This document shows positions 52,416 through 60,569 of a DNA stretch of 64,000 nucleotides, piece after piece. How positions within the stretch are numbered: position 1 is the first letter of the stretch; each line of letters starts with the position of its first letter. Under the pieces are notes generated by a model. That model did no database searches, had not been told where the DNA came from, and saw only the letters and a list, made by a program, of their open reading frames with translations. The DNA is from JBEBVQ01 sp964527735 (lineage in GTDB: Bacteria > Bacteroidota > Bacteroidia > Chitinophagales > Chitinophagaceae): positions 1-64,000 of the forward strand of contig CAZGPG010000016.1 in assembly GCA_964527735.1 (NCBI GenBank). Reading direction: 5' to 3'. The position numbers and the translations under genes are program-made.

Positions 52416-53120
52416 ATGGAATACAATACAACACGCAGCAAAATGCTGATGCCGGAATATGGGCGTAATGTGCAGAAGATGGTAGAATACCTGCTTACTG
52501 TCGAAGACCGCGAAAAACGTCTCAAATCTGCGGAAGTGATCATCGAATTGATGGGCACGCTGAATCCGCACCTCAAAATAATCGAAGATTATAAACATAA
52601 GCTCTGGGATCACCTGTTCCAGATGACGGATCTGAAGCTGGACGTGGATGCGCCCTATCCTCCGCCTACGATAGAACAGCTCAGCCGAAAACCGGATCCG
52701 CTGCCTTATCCACAGGTATCGCTTTCGCACCGCCATCTCGGCCGCAACCTCGAATCCCTCTTAAAAAAAGCGCTTGAGGAACAAGACCCGGAGAAAAGAC
52801 AAGGTTATACACAAACCATCGGGTATTACATGAAACTGGCCTATACCAACTGGCACAGGGAACCGATACACGATGACATGATCAAAAACGAGCTTATCGT
52901 ACTTTCCGGAGGTTTGCTGCAATATGAGCCGGGCGGCTACCGGGTGCATTTTGACAGCCGTAGTGCTTACAAGCAGCGCAACCAGCAAGGAACAGGAACC
53001 CGCAATTTCAAAAACGGATCCGGCCGCAGCCAGGGCAGCGGTGGAGGACAACAGCGGGGCAGCAGCTACGGGAACGGTTATAATAAGAATCGTAAATTCA
53101 ACAAGAATAAAAGTAAATAG
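52416..53120 (+). CDS. DUF4290 domain protein
   Basis: A 234-residue cytoplasmic protein of a Bacteroidota-restricted family. The conserved N-terminal region (MEYNTTRSKMLMPEYGRNVQ, then KLWDHLFQMTDL and LDVDAPYPPP) is complete. The last about 45 residues are a low-complexity Gly/Ser/Arg/Asn-rich tail (SGRSQGSGGGQQRGSSYG) ending in Lys/Asn, typical of RNA-binding tails. Function unknown; a nucleic-acid link is only suggested by the tail. It is followed by a strong inverted repeat and then murA. Confidence 0.85.
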   Translation: MEYNTTRSKMLMPEYGRNVQKMVEYLLTVEDREKRLKSAEVIIELMGTLNPHLKIIEDYKHKLWDHLFQMTDLKLDVDAPYPPPTIEQLSRKPDPLPYPQVSLSHRHLGRNLESLLKKALEEQDPEKRQGYTQTIGYYMKLAYTNWHREPIHDDMIKNELIVLSGGLLQYEPGGYRVHFDSRSAYKQRNQQGTGTRNFKNGSGRSQGSGGGQQRGSSYGNGYNKNRKFNKNKSK

Positions 53121-53131
53121 TCCAACTTAAA

Positions 53132-53201
53132 AATGTGACGAATGTGTTGAATGTGACGAATGTGTCATCATATTTCCCACATTCAACACATTTGTCACAT
53201 T
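53132..53201. terminator. 24-bp inverted repeat of ATGTG/CACAT units between DUF4290 and murA
   Basis: Arms 53132-53155 and 53178-53201 match over 24 positions with a single G-U-type difference and a 22-base loop. The arms are built from AATGTGACGAATGTGTTG-like words. It lies 11 bases after the DUF4290 stop codon and 30 before murA, and would act as a 3' hairpin. Confidence 0.7.
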
Positions 53202-53230
53202 AAATTGATCATTTCCCTTGTACAAAGCCT

Positions 53231-54538
53231 ATGAGCGCTTTCGAGATATGCGGCGGACGTACACTTCGCGGGACGGTCACACCACAGGGCGCCAAGAATG
53301 AGGCATTACAGGTCTTGTGTGCGGCATTGCTTACCTCCGAACCGGTCACGTATCACAATGTACCGGATATCCTGGATGTAAACCTCCTGCTCGATCTGAT
53401 GAGCGACATAGGGGTGCAAATAGAAAGACCAGCCCCCGGCACCGTTATATTGCAGGCAAGGGAAATAGATACCACTTTCTTTTCAGGAACAGAGTTTAAG
53501 CATAAATCCGGACGCCTGAGGGGTGCTGTCATGTTCGCCGGTCCTATGCTGGCGCGTTTTCGCCAGGCCGAGATCCCGCCTCCGGGCGGCGATAAGATCG
53601 GTAGACGCCGCCTGGACACACATATCCGCGGGTTTGAGCAGCTGGGCGCAAAATTCAGCTATGATCAGTCCGCAAACCTGTTTCAACTTTCGGCCCCTGC
53701 ATTATCAGGCGCCCGCGTCCATCTTGAGGAACCTTCCGTTACCGGCACCGCCAATGTGCTCATGGCAGCCGTTATGGCCAAAGGTGCAACTACCATTTAT
53801 AATGCTGCCTGCGAGCCTTATGTGCAGCAGCTTTGTCACTTATTAAACCGGATGGGCGCGCAGATTACCGGTATCGGCTCCAATATGCTGCAGGTAACAG
53901 GCGTGGACGGGTTGCATGGCTGTACGCACCGTCTTCTGGCGGATATGATCGAGGTCGGTTCGTTTATAGGCTTGGCAGCCATGACCCAAAGTGAGCTGAC
54001 GATCCGGGATGCAGACATTGCCCACCTCGGCAATATTCCTGAAATCTTCCGGCGGCTGGGCATTCAACTCTCGACATCCGGCAATGATATTCATATCCCC
54101 GCCCAGGAGCACTACCGTATACAGTCATTTATAGACGGCTCCATGCTCACCATCTCGGATCATCCCTGGCCGGGTTTTACCCCGGACCTGCTCAGCATTG
54201 TACTGGTTGTAGCCACACAGGCACAGGGAACAGTGCTGGTGCATCAGAAAATGTTTGAAAGCCGTCTTTTCTTTGTAGACAAGCTGATTGACATGGGCGC
54301 TCAAATCGTTTTATGCGATCCGCACAGGGCAGTGGTCATTGGCCTCGACAGACAGATACCGCTCCGCGGGATCAATATGGTATCGCCGGATATACGCGCA
54401 GGTGTAGCCTTGCTGATCGCGGCCTTATCCGCAAAAGGCACCAGTATCATTCATAACATACACCAGATAGACCGGGGATACGAACGGATTGACGCACGCC
54501 TGAATGCACTCGGCGCGGAGATACGCAGGATAGATTAA
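53231..54538 (+). CDS. murA: UDP-N-acetylglucosamine 1-carboxyvinyltransferase MurA, Cys-to-Asp active site
   Basis: A 435-residue EPSP-synthase-fold enzyme that adds enolpyruvate to UDP-GlcNAc, the first committed step of peptidoglycan synthesis. GAKNEALQVLCAALL (substrate-binding Lys-Asn), GRLRGAVMFAGP and the PPGGDKIGRRRLDTH loop are visible. In that loop the position of the catalytic Cys (GGCxIGxRP in E. coli) is Asp121, and RPVD is RRLD. Enzymes with Asp at this site are active but insensitive to fosfomycin, by established knowledge of MurA. The rest of the protein is intact. Confidence 0.95.
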   Translation: MSAFEICGGRTLRGTVTPQGAKNEALQVLCAALLTSEPVTYHNVPDILDVNLLLDLMSDIGVQIERPAPGTVILQAREIDTTFFSGTEFKHKSGRLRGAVMFAGPMLARFRQAEIPPPGGDKIGRRRLDTHIRGFEQLGAKFSYDQSANLFQLSAPALSGARVHLEEPSVTGTANVLMAAVMAKGATTIYNAACEPYVQQLCHLLNRMGAQITGIGSNMLQVTGVDGLHGCTHRLLADMIEVGSFIGLAAMTQSELTIRDADIAHLGNIPEIFRRLGIQLSTSGNDIHIPAQEHYRIQSFIDGSMLTISDHPWPGFTPDLLSIVLVVATQAQGTVLVHQKMFESRLFFVDKLIDMGAQIVLCDPHRAVVIGLDRQIPLRGINMVSPDIRAGVALLIAALSAKGTSIIHNIHQIDRGYERIDARLNALGAEIRRID

Positions 54539-54597
54539 CTTTGCTCCTGCTTCGCTAACCGGCTCATTAGCCAATCAGCTCATAATTATTATAAACT

Positions 54598-55377
54598 ATG
54601 TACCAGACAATTTTGACAGACCTGCAGGATGGTATTCTTTTCGTTACCATCAACCGGCCGGATAAACTGAATGCCCTGAATAAGGACGTGATCGGTGAAT
54701 TGGGACAGGTAATGGAGGATGTATATAAGAATGAAGCGGTTAAAGCCGTAATCCTTACCGGCGCCGGTGAAAAAGCTTTTGTTGCCGGAGCCGATATATC
54801 GGAATTTACATCGCTGGATGCTGCCGGCGGTTCTGCACTGGCCGAAAGAGGCGGGCAGCTCGTGTTTGATAAAATTGAGCATTGCCCCAAACCGGTTATA
54901 GCCGCCGTGAATGGCTTTGCGCTGGGCGGCGGATGCGAGCTGGCGATGGCCTGCCATTTCCGGACAGCTTCAGAAAATGCAAAATTCGGGCAGCCGGAAG
55001 TGAACCTGGGGCTGATACCGGGGTATGGCGGCACACAGCGACTGACGCAGCTTATCGGTAAAGGCAAAGCAATGGAGCTGATGATGACAGCCGATATGAC
55101 TGGAGCCGGTGAAGCCAAATCATTGGGACTTGTCAACCATGTATTTCCTGCTGCGGAACTGCTGTCGGAAACACGGAAGATCGCACAAAAGATACTGACC
55201 AAAGCGCCGCTCGCTATTGCCCGGATCATTGCCAGCGTGAATGAAGCCGCCCGGGGCGATGAGAACGGTTTCCGGAATGAGATAAAACGCTTTGGCGAAT
55301 GCTTCGCTACAGAAGATATGAAGGAAGGCGCTACCGCATTCCTCGAAAAAAGAAAAGCACTGTTTACCGGTAAATAA
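54598..55377 (+). CDS. Enoyl-CoA hydratase/isomerase family protein
   Basis: A 259-residue crotonase-fold enzyme. The oxyanion-hole blocks are AFVAGADISEF and NGFALGGGCELAMACH. Both catalytic-type glutamates of true hydratases are present, Glu114 in GGCEL and Glu134 in GQPEVNLGLIPGYGG, so hydration of trans-2-enoyl-CoA in fatty-acid oxidation or a related pathway is likely. The C-terminal helix carries AFLEKRKALFTG. serS starts 9 bases after its stop codon, and the two are probably co-transcribed. Confidence 0.93.
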   Translation: MYQTILTDLQDGILFVTINRPDKLNALNKDVIGELGQVMEDVYKNEAVKAVILTGAGEKAFVAGADISEFTSLDAAGGSALAERGGQLVFDKIEHCPKPVIAAVNGFALGGGCELAMACHFRTASENAKFGQPEVNLGLIPGYGGTQRLTQLIGKGKAMELMMTADMTGAGEAKSLGLVNHVFPAAELLSETRKIAQKILTKAPLAIARIIASVNEAARGDENGFRNEIKRFGECFATEDMKEGATAFLEKRKALFTGK

Positions 55378-55386
55378 CAACGAAAG

Positions 55387-56658
55387 ATGCTTCCCATACA
55401 ATTATTCCGGCAGGAGAAAGAACATATCCTGGCGGGTCTTGAAAAAAAACATTTTAAAGCTATAGACCTGGTTGACCGGATCTTCGCCACAGATGAGCGG
55501 CGACGCCAGGTGCAGGTGGAAAATGATAATCTTGCAGCTTCGATCAACAGCGCCTCCAAACAGATCGGCCAGTTGATGGCGAAAGGACAAAAGGAAGAAG
55601 CGGAACAATTGAAAGCGGAAGTAGCACAGCATAAGGAACAGGCGAAAGCGCTCTCGCAGGAGCTGTCTGAGCTGGAAGCAGCGCTGCATGATCTGCTGGT
55701 GCAATTACCCAATCTGCCGCACAGCAGCGTACCCGCCGGGAAGACACCGGAAGAGAATGAGCTCGTACGCAACGGCGGTCCGACACCGGATCTCAGTCAT
55801 CAAAAATATCCGCACTGGGAGCTTATAGAAAAATATAATCTGGCAGACCTTGATCTGGGCGTGAAAATAACGGGTAGCGGATTCCCGGTATATATCGGCC
55901 AGGGCGCGAAGCTGCAGCGTGCGCTCATCAGTTATTTTCTCGATTATAATACCCGCGCGGGCTACCAGGAATATTACCCTCCCTACCTGGTCAACAGTGA
56001 TTCTGCATTCGGCACCGGCCAACTGCCGGATAAGGAAGGGCAGATGTATTATGTAACGGAAGACAACCTCTACCTGATCCCTACCTCCGAAGTATCGCTG
56101 ACGAATATTTACCGCGATACGATCATCCCGCAGCAGGCACTTCCGGTAAAGATGACCGCTTTTTCACCCTGCTTCCGCCGGGAGGCCGGCTCTTATGGTA
56201 AGGATGTGCGCGGCCTGAATCGCGTGCACCAGTTCGACAAAGTAGAGATCGTGCAGCTCACCCAACCGGAGCTCAGCTACCAGGCGCTGGAAGAAATGGT
56301 AACGCATATAGAGCAATTAGTACAATCATTAGCATTACCCTATCGCATCCTCAAGCTATGCGGCGGCGACATGAGCTTCACCTCTGCGCTGACCTATGAT
56401 TTTGAAGTATACAGCGCTGCACAGGAACGGTGGCTTGAAGTAAGCTCCGTCAGCAATTTTGAAGTATTCCAGACCAACCGGATGAAGATACGTTGCCGGG
56501 ACGAACAAAATAAAACACAACTGGTACACTCGCTGAATGGCAGCTCACTCGCGTTGCCCCGCATCCTGGCCTGCCTGCTGGAAAATAATCAGTCGCCGGA
56601 AGGAATACATATTCCGGAGGTGCTCCGGCCCTATTTTGGTTCGGATATTATTAAATAA
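55387..56658 (+). CDS. serS: Seryl-tRNA synthetase
   Basis: A 423-residue class II aminoacyl-tRNA synthetase. The N-terminal about 110 residues form the antiparallel coiled-coil arm that grips tRNA-Ser (long heptad region through KEEAEQLKAEVAQHKEQAKALSQ). Motif 2 is FSPCFRREAGSYGKD with VHQFDKVE, and motif 3 is SLNGSSLALPRILACLLEN; TSEVSLTN binds serine. It attaches serine to tRNA-Ser and tRNA-Sec. The start is close behind the enoyl-CoA hydratase stop. Confidence 0.97.
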   Translation: MLPIQLFRQEKEHILAGLEKKHFKAIDLVDRIFATDERRRQVQVENDNLAASINSASKQIGQLMAKGQKEEAEQLKAEVAQHKEQAKALSQELSELEAALHDLLVQLPNLPHSSVPAGKTPEENELVRNGGPTPDLSHQKYPHWELIEKYNLADLDLGVKITGSGFPVYIGQGAKLQRALISYFLDYNTRAGYQEYYPPYLVNSDSAFGTGQLPDKEGQMYYVTEDNLYLIPTSEVSLTNIYRDTIIPQQALPVKMTAFSPCFRREAGSYGKDVRGLNRVHQFDKVEIVQLTQPELSYQALEEMVTHIEQLVQSLALPYRILKLCGGDMSFTSALTYDFEVYSAAQERWLEVSSVSNFEVFQTNRMKIRCRDEQNKTQLVHSLNGSSLALPRILACLLENNQSPEGIHIPEVLRPYFGSDIIK

Positions 56659-56838
56659 TGTAAAAATTTGCTAATATTGAGCGATTAAAAAAATTTGAGC
56701 ATTCAGTCTTCATGTTGAAAAACACGAAACATTCAAGTCATTAAAGGCCCGATTGGATAAACCGGCTCTTATCTCAAATAAAAAATTACTGACAGGAATT
56801 TTCAAATTAGCACATTCTCAAATTTTCAAATTAAAAAC
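56659..56838. repeat. Intergenic region with a TTTGAAAAT-family repeat upstream of the DUF4293 gene
   Basis: Bases 56796-56832 contain TTTTCAAATTAGC and CTCAAATTTTCAAATT runs, the complementary form of the repeat at 7186-7222. A weaker partner (AAAATTTGCTAATATTGAGC near 56663) could pair with it. No promoter core was found. Confidence 0.5.
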
Positions 56839-57279
56839 ATGATCCAGAGAATACAATCCATATGGCTGCTACTGGCAGCTCTTACTGCCACGGGTGTTTT
56901 TTATACAGATGTTTATCGTGCACAGATCGTGAAAGAAGCAGGGATGCTTACCGAACATCTGCGTGTGGCAGCACATTTCCCTTCACTATTGGTAGCCGTA
57001 TTGATGGTCCTGCTCCCGCTGGTCGCAATCTTTATGTTCAAAAACCGGAAAAAGCAGCGCAGTATGGTCTGGGGTGGCCTGCTCGTTACTGTTGGCTTCA
57101 TTGCGTTGAACCTGATGCGCATATCAAATTTCAATAACAGCACAACCATACAAGTAGCTGACGGGGCATACTATATCGGATCCGTACTACCGGTAGTAGT
57201 GTTGTTTTTTCTGATCCTGGCCATCAGAGGTATCAACCGGGATGAGAAGCTCGTTCGCTCGCTTGACCGCCTGCGGTAA
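56839..57279 (+). CDS. DUF4293 family membrane protein
   Basis: A 146-residue integral membrane protein of a Bacteroidota-restricted family. The start MIQRIQSIWLLLAALT is characteristic. Four hydrophobic segments (about 8-25, 48-68, 76-94 and 113-133) are separated by short charged loops (FKNRKKQRS between helices two and three). The C-terminus is basic (RDEKLVRSLDRLR). Function unknown. The next gene, an OmpR-type regulator, is 155 bases downstream. Confidence 0.88.
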   Translation: MIQRIQSIWLLLAALTATGVFYTDVYRAQIVKEAGMLTEHLRVAAHFPSLLVAVLMVLLPLVAIFMFKNRKKQRSMVWGGLLVTVGFIALNLMRISNFNNSTTIQVADGAYYIGSVLPVVVLFFLILAIRGINRDEKLVRSLDRLR

Positions 57280-57434
57280 AGGTTTATTATATTATTATTC
57301 TTTACAAGTCAATGTGCCTTTATATTACACTTGTTCAATTTGCTGAAAGAATGGTATGATTTGTGTGGCTATTGTTACCATTGTATAATATATTCGATTT
57401 GAATATTAAAATCCGGCACTAAAAACACCTGAAA

Positions 57435-58130
57435 ATGTCCGAAAGTAAAGCAAAGATTTTGCTGGTTGAGGATGATCCGACCTTGGCTTTTGTAGTAAAA
57501 AACAGCCTCGAAACCAACGGGTATGAAGTAATACATTGTCTGGATGGGGAAAGCGGGTGGCAGCAGTTCATGAAACATAACTTTGACATGTGCCTGCTTG
57601 ATATTGTCCTTCCAAAAAAAGACGGTATGGCATTGGCCATCCAGATACGCAAGAAGAACGAAAGCATACCGATCCTGCTGCTGACGGCGAAGACAATGGA
57701 TCATGACAAAATTGCGGGATTCAAAAGCGGAGCAGACGACTATATTACCAAGCCTTTCAATATGCAGGAATTGCTGCTGCGCATTGATGTGTTCATGAGG
57801 CGCACCCGTAAACAGGAAGATACGCAGCCCGTGGATTTTGTAATCGGCAATCTGAATTTCAACTATAAAAACCTGCTTTTATATAATGAAGGCGTAAAGC
57901 ACCAGCTTACACAAAAAGAGGCCGACCTGCTACGCTACCTCTGCCTCAATACAGGCCGGGTATTGAAGCGCGACGAGATCCTGCTGCATGTATGGGGCAA
58001 GGAAGATTATTTCCTGGGGCGGAGTATGGATGTATTTATTACCAAGATCAGGAAATACCTGAAGATGGTTCCGGGTGTGTCGCTGCAAACCGTTCATGGG
58101 GTTGGCTTCCGTTTTGTTATGCCTGAATAG
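57435..58130 (+). CDS. OmpR/PhoB-type response regulator, no adjacent kinase
   Basis: A 231-residue regulator. Receiver domain: acidic pair in LLVEDDP (D13-D14), phosphoacceptor D56 in CLLDIVLPKKDG, and Lys in DDYITKPF. The C-terminal winged helix (about 130-230) has LTQKEADLLRYLCLNTGRVLKRDEIL and the recognition part GRSMDVFITKIRKYL. It resembles RprY-like regulators of the phylum. No histidine kinase is adjacent, so it is an orphan in this window. Confidence 0.93.
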   Translation: MSESKAKILLVEDDPTLAFVVKNSLETNGYEVIHCLDGESGWQQFMKHNFDMCLLDIVLPKKDGMALAIQIRKKNESIPILLLTAKTMDHDKIAGFKSGADDYITKPFNMQELLLRIDVFMRRTRKQEDTQPVDFVIGNLNFNYKNLLLYNEGVKHQLTQKEADLLRYLCLNTGRVLKRDEILLHVWGKEDYFLGRSMDVFITKIRKYLKMVPGVSLQTVHGVGFRFVMPE

Positions 58131-58151
58131 AGCGAATGACATTATTTTGGC

Positions 58152-58211
58152 GGGCGAATGAATATGCATCCCTATGTTATATCCATTGGACGGGCGAATG
58201 ATTATTCGCCC
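58152..58211. repeat. GGGCGAAT-type palindromic repeats, one intact and one decayed
   Basis: GGGCGAATG paired with ATTATTCGCCC at 58192-58211 is an intact copy like 52221-52240, followed by CCTAC. A decayed copy (GGGCGAATGAATATGCATCCCTAT) begins at 58152. They lie between the regulator and the convergent tex gene, where they may serve as a terminator. Confidence 0.6.
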
Positions 58212-58221
58212 CTACTCCCTA

Positions 58222-60480
58222 TCATTTACCGAACTTTTGTTTCAGCAGGCTCAGCGCATCCTGCATATTAGGTACAGATGTCTCTTTTTTCTGCTGTCCT
58301 GCTTTCGCATTACGATGTCCGCCATCATACTTCCGGTTCGGGCGGCTATCGGCCGCCGGTTTTTCTGTTGCCTGTTTAATAGAAAGCGCAATCCGTTTAC
58401 GTGCCATATCCACCTCCAGCACCTTCACCATTACCTGCTGATTCAGCTTCAATACTTCATTGGGATCCGAAACATACCTGTGCGCCATCTCCGAAACATG
58501 CACCAGGCCGTCCTGCTTCACCCCGATATCCACAAATGCGCCGAAACGGGTGAGATTGGTGACAATACCTGGCACGATCATATCCACCGCCACATCTTCG
58601 ATACTGTAAATAGCAGCAAACTCAAATGCACGCACCTCACTGCGCGGATCCGGAGCAGGCTTTTTCAGTTCTTTCAGAATGTCCTGTATGGTGTGCATAC
58701 CCACCTCTTCCGTTACATATTTTTGCGGCTGTATGGTTTTGATGAGCTCTTCGTTGCCGATCAGGGCATCCACTGCCACACCAAGATCTGCGGCCATACG
58801 CTCGGTAACCGGGTAGGCTTCGGGGTGCACAGCACTCGCATCCAAAGGATTTTTACTACCCGGCACCCTGAGAAAACCTGCGCACTGCTCGAATGCTTTC
58901 TGCCCAAGACGCGGTACTTCGAGCAAATCCTTCCGGCTGGTAAAGCCGCCGGTCTCGTCGCGCCGCTTTACGATATTGGCAGCCAGTGAAGGCCCGATGC
59001 CACTTACATAACTCAGCAAATGACGGCTGGCTGTATTCAGATTTACGCCGACGGTATTTACACAACTCACCACTGTCTGATCCAGCTTTTCCTTCAGCCG
59101 TACCTGGTTCACATCATGCTGGTACTGTCCGACGCCGATACTTTTGGGATCTATCTTCACCAGCTCGGCCAGTGGATCCATCAGGCGACGCCCGATGCTC
59201 ACCGCTCCCCGCACCGTAATATCCTGATCGGGGAATTCCTCCCGCGCTGTTTCTGATGCAGAATATACAGATGCTCCATCTTCATTTACCAGAAAGACGG
59301 GCAGATCGAGATTAAGCTGCCTGATAAACTGCTCCGTCTCCCGGCCCGCCGTGCCATCACCTATGGCAAAAGCCTCGATCCGGTATTGCTCTGCCAACGT
59401 ACGCACCTTGTGTTCCGCTTCGGCAAGCCTGTGATTCTTTTCATGTACATAAACCAGGTCTGTCTTTTTCAGCGTTCCGTTTTCATCAAGACACACCACC
59501 TTGCATCCGGTACGGTAACCGGGGTCTATCGCCAGGATACGCTTACTGCCCAATGGAGAAGAGAGCAGCAGCTGGCGCAGGTTTTCAGCAAACACATTGA
59601 TCGCCTCCTCATCTGCCCTGGTCTTGAGCGCCATGCGGAATTCACTTTCCATACCCGGCTGCAACAGGCGGCGCCAGGCATCCTTCACTGCTTTTTTCAC
59701 TTCGAGCGAAGCCGCATTATTACCGGATACAAACCGGCTTTCCAATAACGCAAGGGCATCTTCTTCAACCGGTGCGATCGTCATACGCAATATCCCTTCC
59801 ATGAATCCGCGCATTACTGCCAGCGCACGATGCGACGGCATTTTGGACACGGGTTCGGAAAAATCAAAATAGTCCTTGTACTTAATACCTTCCGTTTCTT
59901 TATCCGCCACTACCTTGCTCTGTACAGTCGCCTGTTCTTCAAACAGCTTACGCATTTTCGCCCTGGCGCCGGCATCTTCATTAATGGTTTCCGCGATAAT
60001 ATCCCGTGCACCCTGCAAAGCGTCTTCAGGAGTAGCCACCTGCTCATTTACAAAAACGGCAGCTTCAGTCAGCGGATCCTCATTGCCCTGGGCCAGCAAT
60101 ATACCGGCCAATGGCTCCAGTCCGTTTTCACGAGCCGCCTGTGCCCTGGTTTTTCTTTTGGGTTTGTAGGGGAGATAAATATCTTCCAGTTCACTTAAGG
60201 TGAGCGCTCCTTTTATTTTTTCAAGCAGCTCTTCCGTCATTTTCCCCTGCTCTGTTATGGTCTTTTCTATAAAAGCCCTGCGTTCCGATAATGCTTTCAG
60301 GAATGCGGCCTCATCACATACCTGTTGTATACGCACTTCATCCATAGCACCCGTACGGTCTTTCCGGTAGCGGGCAATAAACGGTATCGTAGCGCCTTCG
60401 GCAGACAATTCAAGCACTGCGGCTACATGTTTCTGATCCAAGGCAAGCTTTGAGGATATCTCTGAGACAAATTCCGGCAT
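58222..60480 (-). CDS. tex: Tex family transcription accessory/RNA-binding protein
   Basis: A 752-residue Tex protein from the ATG at 60478-60480 (MPEFVSEISSKLAL). The N-terminal helical region contains ATIPFIARYRKDRTGAMDE; the YqgF-like domain has ILAIDPGYRTGCKVV and IGDGTAGRETEQFI; helix-hairpin-helix segments include LLSYVSGIGPSLAANIVKRR; and a C-terminal S1 domain reads GIVTNLTRFGAFVDIGVKQDGLVHVSEM. The tail is basic and low-complexity. It is thought to act in transcription/RNA metabolism. It is divergent from the VWA gene with 89 bases between. Confidence 0.95.
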   Translation of the reverse strand: MPEFVSEISSKLALDQKHVAAVLELSAEGATIPFIARYRKDRTGAMDEVRIQQVCDEAAFLKALSERRAFIEKTITEQGKMTEELLEKIKGALTLSELEDIYLPYKPKRKTRAQAARENGLEPLAGILLAQGNEDPLTEAAVFVNEQVATPEDALQGARDIIAETINEDAGARAKMRKLFEEQATVQSKVVADKETEGIKYKDYFDFSEPVSKMPSHRALAVMRGFMEGILRMTIAPVEEDALALLESRFVSGNNAASLEVKKAVKDAWRRLLQPGMESEFRMALKTRADEEAINVFAENLRQLLLSSPLGSKRILAIDPGYRTGCKVVCLDENGTLKKTDLVYVHEKNHRLAEAEHKVRTLAEQYRIEAFAIGDGTAGRETEQFIRQLNLDLPVFLVNEDGASVYSASETAREEFPDQDITVRGAVSIGRRLMDPLAELVKIDPKSIGVGQYQHDVNQVRLKEKLDQTVVSCVNTVGVNLNTASRHLLSYVSGIGPSLAANIVKRRDETGGFTSRKDLLEVPRLGQKAFEQCAGFLRVPGSKNPLDASAVHPEAYPVTERMAADLGVAVDALIGNEELIKTIQPQKYVTEEVGMHTIQDILKELKKPAPDPRSEVRAFEFAAIYSIEDVAVDMIVPGIVTNLTRFGAFVDIGVKQDGLVHVSEMAHRYVSDPNEVLKLNQQVMVKVLEVDMARKRIALSIKQATEKPAADSRPNRKYDGGHRNAKAGQQKKETSVPNMQDALSLLKQKFGK

Positions 60481-60542
60481 AACAATAATAATTGAAGGAG
60501 TGCGAAAGTAGGCGAATTGCATGAAAAGCTGACATTTTTATG

Positions 60543-60550
60543 TAGGTTTG
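60543..60550 (+). promoter_or_regulatory. Predicted -7 promoter element for the VWA gene
   Basis: TAGGTTTG, full TAnnTTTG match, 20 bases before the ATG. A TTG about 23 bases upstream is a weak -33 candidate. It lies in the divergent tex/VWA space. Confidence 0.5.
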
Positions 60551-60569
60551 TTACCGAAGTAAAGCGTAT

